64,000 bases of DNA from Thalassotalea sp. LPB0316 (GTDB lineage: Bacteria; Pseudomonadota; Gammaproteobacteria; Enterobacterales; Alteromonadaceae), in NCBI RefSeq assembly GCF_014898095.1, contig NZ_CP062946.1, positions 3,410,001 through 3,474,000 of the forward strand, read 5' to 3'. Numbering within the stretch: position 1 is the first letter of the stretch; every line of letters starts with the position of its first letter. Below are positions 9,372-16,942 of the stretch, in pieces. A model generated the notes under the pieces. The model ran no database searches and had not been told where the DNA came from. It saw nothing but the letters and a program-made list of their open reading frames with translations. The position numbers and the translations under genes were made by a program.

Positions 9372-10385
9372 ATGAGCGCAGTAATAGAAACCTTTAAACT
9401 CGGTTTTCCTTGGCAAACCTTCGACCCTTTCCTTTTTTGCGTGTTCCACAATGACAAATTCCCTAAAGGCAACGGCAACTTCGGCCCAGATGCATCTTTA
9501 GCTGGTAGAAATATCGGGCAGGATTTTGCGTGGAAAGACGGTTGGAATATGTACCACGGCGCAAAAGTCCCTGGCTTTCCAGGCCATCCACACAGAGGAT
9601 TTGAAACAATAACATTGGTCAATGAAGGATTAGTTGACCATGCCGACTCGCTCGGCGCTGCTGGGCGTTATGGTGGTGGCGATACGCAATGGATGACAGC
9701 AGGAAAAGGTATTCAGCATTCAGAAATGTTTCCGCTAGTTAATACTGATTCCACCAACCCGTTAGAGTTATTTCAGATATGGCTTAACCTACCCGCTGCT
9801 AGCAAAATGGTGTCACCAGACTTCAAAATGTTATGGCGAGAGGAAACACCAATTGTTGAAGTTAATGACGGTGACAAAAGCGCTACCGTTAAGGTGGTTG
9901 CCGGTGAATTTGCAGGGCAAAGACCGCCATCACCACCACCAAACTCTTGGGCGGCCGAGGCTTCTAACGAAGTAGCGGTATGGCACATCAAAATACCACA
10001 AGGTGGCTCAATACAGCTTCCCGCTGCCTCTGCTGGTTTAAGCCGTGTACTTTATTTGTTTAGCGGTCACTCGGTAACCCTCGGCGATGAAGTATTGCCA
10101 TTGAATCACGGCGCAAAATTACAATCAGACCAAGCTATAACTATATTGGCTGATGAAACACCAGCGCAGTTGTTGATGTTACAGGGACGCCCTATCAACG
10201 AGCCTGTAGTGCAACACGGTCCGTTTGTGATGAATTCTGCAGCCGAAATACAGCAAGCTTTTGAAGATTATCGAAGAACACTGTTTGGCGGCTGGCCGTG
10301 GGATTCGAGTGAGCCAGTTCACAAGCATGTACATGGCCGCTTTGCCAAATATATTGACGGGCACTATGTAGAAAAAGCGCTCTAA
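9372..10385 (+). CDS. Pirin family protein
   Basis: A 337-aa bicupin of the pirin family. The start at 9372 is chosen because CGGAG lies 8 bases upstream; a longer frame from 9345 lacks such a site. The N-terminal cupin carries metal-binding residues in FPGHPHRGFETIT and in GIQHSEMFP, as in pirin (two His, one His and one Glu). The C-terminal cupin follows from about residue 200 and ends with the usual GWPW segment. Bacterial pirins bind Fe and some show quercetinase activity or modulate pyruvate metabolism; the substrate here cannot be deduced. Confidence 0.9.
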   Translation: MSAVIETFKLGFPWQTFDPFLFCVFHNDKFPKGNGNFGPDASLAGRNIGQDFAWKDGWNMYHGAKVPGFPGHPHRGFETITLVNEGLVDHADSLGAAGRYGGGDTQWMTAGKGIQHSEMFPLVNTDSTNPLELFQIWLNLPAASKMVSPDFKMLWREETPIVEVNDGDKSATVKVVAGEFAGQRPPSPPPNSWAAEASNEVAVWHIKIPQGGSIQLPAASAGLSRVLYLFSGHSVTLGDEVLPLNHGAKLQSDQAITILADETPAQLLMLQGRPINEPVVQHGPFVMNSAAEIQQAFEDYRRTLFGGWPWDSSEPVHKHVHGRFAKYIDGHYVEKAL

Positions 10386-10404
10386 TATTCATACTCTCTA
10401 GGCA

Positions 10405-10435
10405 TTACCACCAGAGCCTTATGGCTCGGCGGTAA
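10405..10435. other. Strong stem-loop after the pirin gene
   Basis: TTACC-A-CC-A-GAGCC, a TTAT loop, then GGCTC-G-GCGGTAA can form an almost complete 13-bp stem with one mismatch and one bulge. It begins about 20 bp after the pirin stop. There is no T run, so it is not a standard intrinsic terminator. A second small stem (GCTATG/CATAGC) follows near 10449-10477. The rest of the 312-bp gap to 10698 shows no convincing gene; the last 60 bp before the lipoprotein gene are AT-rich and probably hold its promoter. Confidence 0.4.
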
Positions 10436-10697
10436 GCATGATGAAATTGCTATGTTATAACTTGCCGTTGGCATAGCAAACGGTACGCTCCACCTTTAGA
10501 AATTACCGCGTCAATCATTCATTGGGTCTCTACCTTCACAGCTGCTGCCAAGAACATTCGCACTGCCATCTCGATTAAACCATTCGAATTCTACCGATCG
10601 ATTAAAACTTGTACTTGGTTACGAGCTATGAAATAGTAAGAATAGTCAACTAGTTAATTAACTTAACTTTTTTTATTTATTAAACATGGAAGTTGTT

Positions 10698-12032
10698 ATG
10701 AAGTACTTACTCCTTTTACCTCTATTAGTATTACTTTCAAGTTGTAAATCACAGCAAGAGCAGATTGTCGATAGCTCATGGTACGAGATAAAGTCTGAAA
10801 ATTTCAGAATCATTACTGACGATAATAGCAATAGAAGTGAAATACTGATTAAGGATTTAGAAAGGTTTCGGCAATTTACTACCTCATACTATGGTGCGGC
10901 GACACTTCCTGGGGGCAGTTTGCTACGAGGGGTAAACAAGACAAATAGCCCGTTAACCATATACGTAGCTGAATCGGTTGAATCTTATGCAAACTTATTA
11001 GGCTATGACCGAGCATTTAGTACCGCTGGTATGTATTACACCAATGAATATGGTCAATTTGCCTTTATCAATATGGGGGCTGGTTCTTATCGGCAAGTTA
11101 AAAAGTTAACCTTAGCTCGAGAGTTCCTTTTTCACGAATACATGCACTATTTGCTAGTTAATCAGTCGCAGGGAGTGTACCACCCATATTGGTATTCCGA
11201 AGGGATCGCTGAGTTATTTTCTACGCTTACCTTTGGTGATGATGACAACTTTATTTACGGCAAAATGCCGATAAGCAGAGAGTATTCATTGGCAAAAGGT
11301 CGTATTTTACCTGTCGCTCCACTGTTGATCACTACTAGGCATTCAGACGTTTCAGATGAATATCTATCCGCTTTATATGCAAGTGGTTGGCTACTTACTC
11401 ATTACATCTCCCTTGAAAAGAAACAAAGTGCACAGTTAAACGGGTATCTAATGGCTCTTAACAATGGAAAGCACCCTATTGGAGCCTTTGAAACTAACTT
11501 TGGTATGAATATCAATGCCTTTAATGAGCGTTATATACAATACCTTAAGAATGACAACTATAAATATATTACTGGGAAATTTCGAGGAGGCTTTAAAGAA
11601 GTCAAAAGCACCAGAGTAGAATTACCCACGGCCGATGCACTTGGTGAAATTAGCCGAATGATGGCTATTACGTCCAAGGAAGTAGAACCCATCAGCAAAT
11701 TAATTGAAACAGCAAATAAGCAAGGTATAGATACTGCACACTTTGATTTTTCGCTCGCCTATGTGTTATTGCAAGAAAAGAAAGGCAAAGAAGCTAGGGA
11801 ATTGATAGCAGATCATCAGGCAGAAACAAGCTGGCAAAACATGGTAACCGCAGCGAGTTTAAAATGGCAGGTAGAGCACGGTGATATATCAGTTGAAGAA
11901 AAGCAGCAGTTATTGCAGCAAATCATTGAACTTTATCAGCTAGTAATAGAGCTTGAGCCTTACAATCAAGCAGCAAAGTTAAGATTAAAATTAGCTCAGC
12001 AAGACTTAACTCAATTATCCAAGACGGCTTGA
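10698..12032 (+). CDS. Lipoprotein HExxH metallopeptidase-like protein (DUF1570-like)
   Basis: A 444-aa lipoprotein. The start at 10698 gives a short classical signal, MKYLLLLPLLVLLSSC, with the lipobox Cys at 16; a Met 4 codons upstream is less fitting. The catalytic motif HEYMH is at about residue 150 (FLFHEYMHYLLVN), and the third ligand lies in WYSEGIAELF about 25 residues later, the HExxH...E layout of gluzincin-like peptidases of the MA/DUF1570 type. The C-terminal 130 residues are helical with TPR-like spacing. It probably acts at the inner face of the outer membrane or in the periplasm on unknown substrates. Its terminator and the left end of the transposon follow. Confidence 0.75.
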   Translation: MKYLLLLPLLVLLSSCKSQQEQIVDSSWYEIKSENFRIITDDNSNRSEILIKDLERFRQFTTSYYGAATLPGGSLLRGVNKTNSPLTIYVAESVESYANLLGYDRAFSTAGMYYTNEYGQFAFINMGAGSYRQVKKLTLAREFLFHEYMHYLLVNQSQGVYHPYWYSEGIAELFSTLTFGDDDNFIYGKMPISREYSLAKGRILPVAPLLITTRHSDVSDEYLSALYASGWLLTHYISLEKKQSAQLNGYLMALNNGKHPIGAFETNFGMNINAFNERYIQYLKNDNYKYITGKFRGGFKEVKSTRVELPTADALGEISRMMAITSKEVEPISKLIETANKQGIDTAHFDFSLAYVLLQEKKGKEARELIADHQAETSWQNMVTAASLKWQVEHGDISVEEKQQLLQQIIELYQLVIELEPYNQAAKLRLKLAQQDLTQLSKTA

Positions 12033-12152
12033 GTTTTGTATTCTTAGATTTGTTTTTTCGCAAAGCTTAGGTAAAGGGCTGATCTTTGTTTAATAAAGCA
12101 ACTAAAAAGCTGAACTAAATTCAATCTGATTTAATTAAAGTAACGCTCAAAA

Positions 12153-12187
12153 AAAAGCGAGTACTGCATTTGCAATACTCGCTTTTA
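12153..12187 (+). terminator. Intrinsic terminator, bidirectional
   Basis: AAAAGCGAGTACTGCA, a short loop and TGCAATACTCGCTTTT form a stem with one mismatch, flanked by an A run on the left and a T run on the right. It ends the lipoprotein gene on + and, before the transposon entered, could have served the convergent gcvP as well. It lies 55 bp outside the left transposon end. Confidence 0.85.
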
Positions 12188-12236
12188 TTAACTAAGATTA
12201 AATCAACTCACAAAACTAGCATAAACCACTGATTTA

Positions 12237-12241
12237 AAAGC
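12237..12241. repeat. Target-site duplication AAAGC, left copy
   Basis: AAAGC directly precedes the TGAATAC left terminus and is repeated at 35582-35586 after the right terminus, in direct orientation. Five base pairs is the length made by Tn7 family transposition. An A before each copy (12236, 35581) makes the exact cut ambiguous by one base, but equal spacing to the first AGTTGGAAAC site on both ends favours this reading. Confidence 0.85.
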
Positions 12242-12395
12242 TGAATACATCAATCCTAGTTGGAAACTCTTTTGGACATAACCTTATTAAAATACATAAA
12301 GTTACGATTTAAGTTATTGCAATTATAGTTGGAAACCATAACAAAATACTTAGACTTTAGTTAACATTATAGACAGTTCAAGATGGAAACCATCT
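12242..12395. repeat. Transposon left end with three TnsB-type sites
   Basis: Three direct copies of a site with core (A)GTTGGAAAC occur at about 12258-12267 (AGTTGGAAAC), 12328-12337 (AGTTGGAAAC) and 12381-12390 (AGATGGAAAC, one change). They are spaced about 70 and 53 bp apart, as TnsB sites are spread over roughly 150 bp in Tn7L. The innermost copy ends 20 bp before the mcrC stop codon. Bases upstream of the core are also alike (CAAT..T). Confidence 0.85.
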
Positions 12396-12408
12396 AAACA
12401 ACCTAAAG

Positions 12409-13710
12409 TTAGCAATGTTCATTCACTCCTATTGATATTTGGCATTGATCTGTAACCAAGTCATAAGGGATAACGTTTAGTCTTAAACTTGGTTTAAAAC
12501 TAAACTCTTCTAAAGCTGAATCAAAGTTTTCATGCTTTGGATATATTAGAAACATATCGCCACTACCGTTTAAGTATTTTTCACCGTATGCAAATAATTG
12601 ATACATATCGGACTGGGCAAGATTATATTTATCTTTACCGGTAGCCAGGTTTTGATTGATTACCTTCCATTTGGTATCCATAACGCTAACAACTTTTTTA
12701 TCGTGGTAAATAACGATATCTGGCCGGAGTTTAAACCAGTTTTGCTCTTTATGCTCTGTCAAAGCTTTACTTTGAGTTTGCTCTGATAGCCTGAGAGGGC
12801 TTTCGAAACGGCTTTTTAGTTTTGCAGCTACGTATCGCTCAAATAATACTTCCATTGGAAACAGAAATGACACTCCATTAGCTTGTCCAGCCAAGGTAAT
12901 TGGCGATTGATAACTAAGGATTAGTCGACACCAAACCTTTATATCTCGATAGTGTGCCAATGTTCGATCATCTGACCACTTTCTAAAGTCAGAGCAGTAA
13001 TCGGCAGACTTCCTAATATCATGAAAAACAAACAATAACTCTCTTGCTAATCGCTGATTATTAGGACTTTTCGTCCATTTAAAAACTTGGTATAGAGCGG
13101 AGTGAAGTAACCTGTTTTCTGCTCTATCAGCTGTAAATATGTCATGGGATACTTGAAAATAATGTTGCCTGCCTGGACGCTGCCGAATTTGCTTTGCTGT
13201 CAGCAACTGTCCTTTTAAAAAAGGAGATTCCCTTTCAGTGCGCCTATAGTGACTGCGTATTCCTTTCTTTATTAACTTAGAAGTTTCCTCTAAGAATAGT
13301 GTGATAAGGACTTCTAAGAGAGGCTGATTGATAATCTTCAAGCTCGAGTTATAGAATTGCTCTAATTTAATTTTTTCAACGACGGATAACATTTTTAATA
13401 AAGTTTTCCGAGCTAATTCAGTATCGTCGCTGTCTCTAGTAACTTTGGGCAGTATTTCTATTCGAGTACCGCATGGTGTTTCGACAACTCCTACAAAATT
13501 AACTACTTGCAAAGCTATTCCATTTCCTCGGCGCTTAACCTTTATTAGCTCTCTTCCGTTTTCACCAATACTTTGACCATTCAGGAGTAACCAATTAAAA
13601 GCTTTGCTGCTAATAGAGCGACAGCCAATATCTTGGCTGTTTCCACCATTCAATAGCAGACCATACTCCTTTATAACTATATCTTTGGCAAACGTCGTCG
13701 GATTATTCAT
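12409..13710 (-). CDS. mcrC: McrC-like subunit of a McrBC-type restriction system
   Basis: A 433-aa McrC-family protein, last gene of the defence operon. The start at 13710 is chosen because this ATG overlaps the mcrB stop (ATGAATAA), which suggests coupled translation; an in-frame extension upstream would lie wholly inside mcrB. After an N-terminal beta-rich domain (residues 5-110) comes the central FFLEETSKLIKKG-type helix and YRRTERESPFLKGQL, a McrC hallmark. The C-terminal nuclease is of the PD-(D/E)xK type: LRPDIVIYHDKKVVSVMDTKWK carries the D...D-x-K core near residues 335-355. McrC cleaves DNA when bound to the translocating McrB ring. Confidence 0.85.
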   Translation of the reverse strand: MNNPTTFAKDIVIKEYGLLLNGGNSQDIGCRSISSKAFNWLLLNGQSIGENGRELIKVKRRGNGIALQVVNFVGVVETPCGTRIEILPKVTRDSDDTELARKTLLKMLSVVEKIKLEQFYNSSLKIINQPLLEVLITLFLEETSKLIKKGIRSHYRRTERESPFLKGQLLTAKQIRQRPGRQHYFQVSHDIFTADRAENRLLHSALYQVFKWTKSPNNQRLARELLFVFHDIRKSADYCSDFRKWSDDRTLAHYRDIKVWCRLILSYQSPITLAGQANGVSFLFPMEVLFERYVAAKLKSRFESPLRLSEQTQSKALTEHKEQNWFKLRPDIVIYHDKKVVSVMDTKWKVINQNLATGKDKYNLAQSDMYQLFAYGEKYLNGSGDMFLIYPKHENFDSALEEFSFKPSLRLNVIPYDLVTDQCQISIGVNEHC

Positions 13711-16177
13711 AAATACCGATAAATGCTTTTGCATCTTTGAATGCCATGGAATTACGGGTGTATGGCTGAACCCCATTTAACTCCCAATCATTGCCCATTA
13801 GATTGGCTATTTCTGATGAGTCAAACTTTTCGATAATAAAACGTAGTTGAGCTTCCTGCTTTAAATGATCTCCCAAAACTTGACCTACTCGCTCCCAATC
13901 TTCGAAAAAGTACTCTTCTAAGAGAGGTAAAATCTGTAACTCAAATATGCTAGCCAACTTCTCTAACGTTGGTTCCGAAATCAGAGGTATAAAGAAACTA
14001 TGCCCTATTGTATGCTCTCTATCATAAAGAAGTTCTATACGAGAATTTATAGCTTGAACGACTCGAGAAACGTCTATGCCGTTAATTTTTGGGATCTGAT
14101 TCAAAATTTCGTAATCAGTCATCATCTCTATAAATTCAAAACGACGCCTTAGAGCTATATCCACTTGTGCTAGAGACTTATCAGCCGTATTCATCGTACC
14201 AATCAAATATAAGTTTGAAGGAACAGAAAAACTAGTTTTAGAATACGGAAGTTTAACTGAGATAGTTTCAGAACCACCTGTCCGTTTGCTCGGTTCAATC
14301 AAAGTTATTAACTCGCCAAATATATTGGCTATATTCCCTCTATTAATTTCATCGATAATAAGTACTCTTGCATCAGAAGTGTTCAGAGCGTCAGTAGCAA
14401 TACCTCTCTTGATAACACTTTCGATTAGGGGAGCGAAAACATTTGGATATCCATTAATAAGATACTTTTCCATATTTGTATCTACTTTGTCGAATACCCT
14501 CTTGTGCTTAATATCTTCAATACTAATATCCCCAGATTTAACTAAATGAACAAGTTCATTTACGATGGACATAGCGATCGGCAACCTAGAGCCATTGGGC
14601 TTTTCAAACTCAATAATTTCTCTTGTAATTGAGTTCACCTTGTAATTGGCGATTGATGTGCCAGGTGCTACTTGCTGAGCTTTTTTAGTACTAGCGAGTA
14701 ATAATTGAAGCTTTTCTTTATCTATCGTCGGTGGCTTCAATCTATAAATGGTTTGCTGAGATAAATTCTTGTTAAACAGTTCACTAACCGGTAGTGACGG
14801 GCTAAACTGCTTTAGCCATTTTACCTCGCGAAGTTGGCTGTAATCGCCATCATTACTTTTTTGGAAATAGTAGTCGCCTGTGATTTCTGCTATGGCTCTG
14901 AACTTATGATTGCCATCTGAGACAATTACTAAATCTCCAATCGCCATCTCGTTTTTAAAACGAATCACCGAACTTACATTAAAGTCAAAGCTCTCATTAT
15001 CGATTGTATAACCATTGGATCGATATAGTTCAGCAATGTCTTTACGGCTAACAGCAGAGGTGAAATCTATGGCTCCACCATATCCCAATGCGATGGTGCT
15101 ATTTTCAATACACTCTTCAAAAATATAAGCATCTTCTCCAAGAGTATTTCCTAAGGACATTTTCCATATTTTTCGGCTAGATACATCAATGTCAGAATCC
15201 ACTGATTCGGCTTTGACTTTTGAAGACGCAGCGTCACACATTTGCTTAAAAATACCGTCTTCAACTTCATAGCTAACTTGATTATTTTCATTAGTAGCAG
15301 CTTTAATTCCCTCAACAAAATCTTCATAACTGAAGCTCTGATGAAAGGTAACAAAGCCAACTCTATTTGACTTAACTAAGCTGTCAAAGCGTTCTTTCAA
15401 TAACTGTCTATCACTTTTATTTACTTTATAAAAATCAGGAGCGATTATTTCTAATGCTTTATTTATTGTTGAATATGTTTTACCTGTTCCCGGCGGACCA
15501 TAAAGAATTGTATTCAAACTGACATCAACGCTTGCAGTTTCCTCAGGCAATACTGTCTCTTCATCAAATTCATCATCATTTGTGATTGCATCTTTATCTA
15601 TTTGATTCCAAACTTCATAGCCATATTCAACTACATTTTTGTCAGCTCTCTTTGCCATTAACTCCTTATAGAGTTCAGCAAAACCCGCCGAGCTATTGCC
15701 ACACGCCTTTTGCAATACATCTTTTTTGAAAATATTCAGCAGCACGGGGAAATTATGATCTTGATATAAAAAAGCAATCTTCCATTTCAACGTGTCAGCA
15801 AGTTCAAGAGCTTCAATTGAATTTAGATCGCTAGCATCTACAAACTCTATAACTTTTAAGATATTTGATTTTACATTTTCGAACGCTTCAATTTCTGAAG
15901 AACCAAACTTCCTGTTCCAAGAATATGAGTCGCCATGCTGGATATGACTCCTCTCACCTTTAGGTTCTTTGTTTCGCCTATAAATGCCAAACTTCGAAGC
16001 ATCACCTCCACGAATAGAGCCTAACGGCTTGGTCTTATGCTCCAGCCAATATGCAAAGGTGTCTTGATTATTTACGTCAATATATTCATCTAAAGAAAGC
16101 TCTTTTATTTTTTCTCTTGGCCATCGAGTTAAGAACTCGTCTAGAATTTGTAGCCTGCCATTCATTGTTACTGACAC
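13703..16177 (-). CDS. mcrB: McrB-like AAA+ GTPase/ATPase with internal EVE-like domain
   Basis: An 824-aa AAA+ motor. It starts at a GTG with AGGAC upstream; the ATG four codons later has no site. Residues 1-200 are a helical N-terminal region typical of some McrB proteins. Walker A is GPPGTGKT (227-234); Walker B is VLIIDE (605-610) followed by INRGNIANIFGEL; the sensor MNTADKSLAQVD (about 662-673) and arginines RRR (677-679) follow. Between Walker A and B lies an insertion of about 150 residues (336-480) beginning KIWKMSLG and containing FKNEMAIGDLVIVSDG. This resembles an EVE/PUA-like fold, known to read modified bases in McrB fusions. Modified-DNA restriction is the likely role. Confidence 0.85.
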   Translation of the reverse strand: MSVTMNGRLQILDEFLTRWPREKIKELSLDEYIDVNNQDTFAYWLEHKTKPLGSIRGGDASKFGIYRRNKEPKGERSHIQHGDSYSWNRKFGSSEIEAFENVKSNILKVIEFVDASDLNSIEALELADTLKWKIAFLYQDHNFPVLLNIFKKDVLQKACGNSSAGFAELYKELMAKRADKNVVEYGYEVWNQIDKDAITNDDEFDEETVLPEETASVDVSLNTILYGPPGTGKTYSTINKALEIIAPDFYKVNKSDRQLLKERFDSLVKSNRVGFVTFHQSFSYEDFVEGIKAATNENNQVSYEVEDGIFKQMCDAASSKVKAESVDSDIDVSSRKIWKMSLGNTLGEDAYIFEECIENSTIALGYGGAIDFTSAVSRKDIAELYRSNGYTIDNESFDFNVSSVIRFKNEMAIGDLVIVSDGNHKFRAIAEITGDYYFQKSNDGDYSQLREVKWLKQFSPSLPVSELFNKNLSQQTIYRLKPPTIDKEKLQLLLASTKKAQQVAPGTSIANYKVNSITREIIEFEKPNGSRLPIAMSIVNELVHLVKSGDISIEDIKHKRVFDKVDTNMEKYLINGYPNVFAPLIESVIKRGIATDALNTSDARVLIIDEINRGNIANIFGELITLIEPSKRTGGSETISVKLPYSKTSFSVPSNLYLIGTMNTADKSLAQVDIALRRRFEFIEMMTDYEILNQIPKINGIDVSRVVQAINSRIELLYDREHTIGHSFFIPLISEPTLEKLASIFELQILPLLEEYFFEDWERVGQVLGDHLKQEAQLRFIIEKFDSSEIANLMGNDWELNGVQPYTRNSMAFKDAKAFIGIYE

Positions 16178-16196
16178 AGTTATAGTCCTATTGTTT

Positions 16197-16931
16197 CTAT
16201 ATATTATTAAAAGTCATTCCAAAGGTAGCTGTATTCAGTTCAGCTTTGTAAAATTTAACATTCTGACTATTAATTACTTTTTTAACCAGCTTGATATCTT
16301 GAGGGTTTACTTTACAACCAAAATAAACAGCTTTTAGTTTTCCCGGCCAAGGATATAAATCGTCTCCGGTTTCAACGATATGCCTCCATTCCTGCTCATA
16401 CTCCCAATGCCTAGACTTTGTGTACAAGATTCGCCTTTTAGACGACAGTCTTTTGTCCTTATCAAGAAGTGACTTTGGGTTTAATCTAGGGTGGTTATCA
16501 GAATAAAAAACAGGCTGAGTCTCTTTGTCGTTTGTTAATTGGTTATTGTCTTCCCTGGAGAACTCGAGACACATCCCGGAATGTTCAGCTGCATAATGAG
16601 ACCACATCAATAAATTTTTATTACTTGCAGCTAACGATAAGATCCCAAGTTCCTCTATTTCTCTCTTAAAAGTATCAAGATGTCCCTTTAACGATATTTT
16701 TGTACTAACTATAGAGTCTGACATTTGTTTGCCAAAAGCCTTAGTTAACTTTACCGGGTCAAATTCATTGCTATAAGCGTGCAAACGCCCATCAATATAA
16801 AAACGTGTATCAAATGGGTCATTAAACCGTGCAGCCTTTGAATACCATAGTTTGCACTCTGCTAAAGCATTTAATTGATTTTTCTCTATAGGGGAATATT
16901 TGAACAGAGATTTAATTTCTGGATTCTTCAA
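16197..16931 (-). CDS. DUF2971 family protein
   Basis: A 244-aa protein of the DUF2971 type: it opens with SLFKYSPIEKNQLNALAECKL, then LWYSKAARFNDPFD, and has the conserved LLMWSHYAAEHSGMCLEF block near residue 105 and RHWEYEQEWRHI near residue 175. DUF2971 proteins are common in defence islands and have no settled activity. The gene lies 12 bp after the 678-aa protein gene and 19 bp before mcrB, on the same strand, so it belongs to the five-gene operon and may be a further effector or accessory subunit. Confidence 0.8.
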   Translation of the reverse strand: MKNPEIKSLFKYSPIEKNQLNALAECKLWYSKAARFNDPFDTRFYIDGRLHAYSNEFDPVKLTKAFGKQMSDSIVSTKISLKGHLDTFKREIEELGILSLAASNKNLLMWSHYAAEHSGMCLEFSREDNNQLTNDKETQPVFYSDNHPRLNPKSLLDKDKRLSSKRRILYTKSRHWEYEQEWRHIVETGDDLYPWPGKLKAVYFGCKVNPQDIKLVKKVINSQNVKFYKAELNTATFGMTFNNI

Positions 16932-16942
16932 AACTACCTCTC

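Noticed and set aside
10555..10660. Open stretch of 33 codons on the - strand after the pirin gene (contains FEWFNRDGSANVLG)
   Set aside because: It has no start codon or ribosome site and no recognised family; it may be a relic but cannot be supported.
12778..13776. Longer McrC start at 13776
   Set aside because: The extra 22 codons lie wholly within mcrB, and the ATG overlapping the mcrB stop is a typical coupled start.
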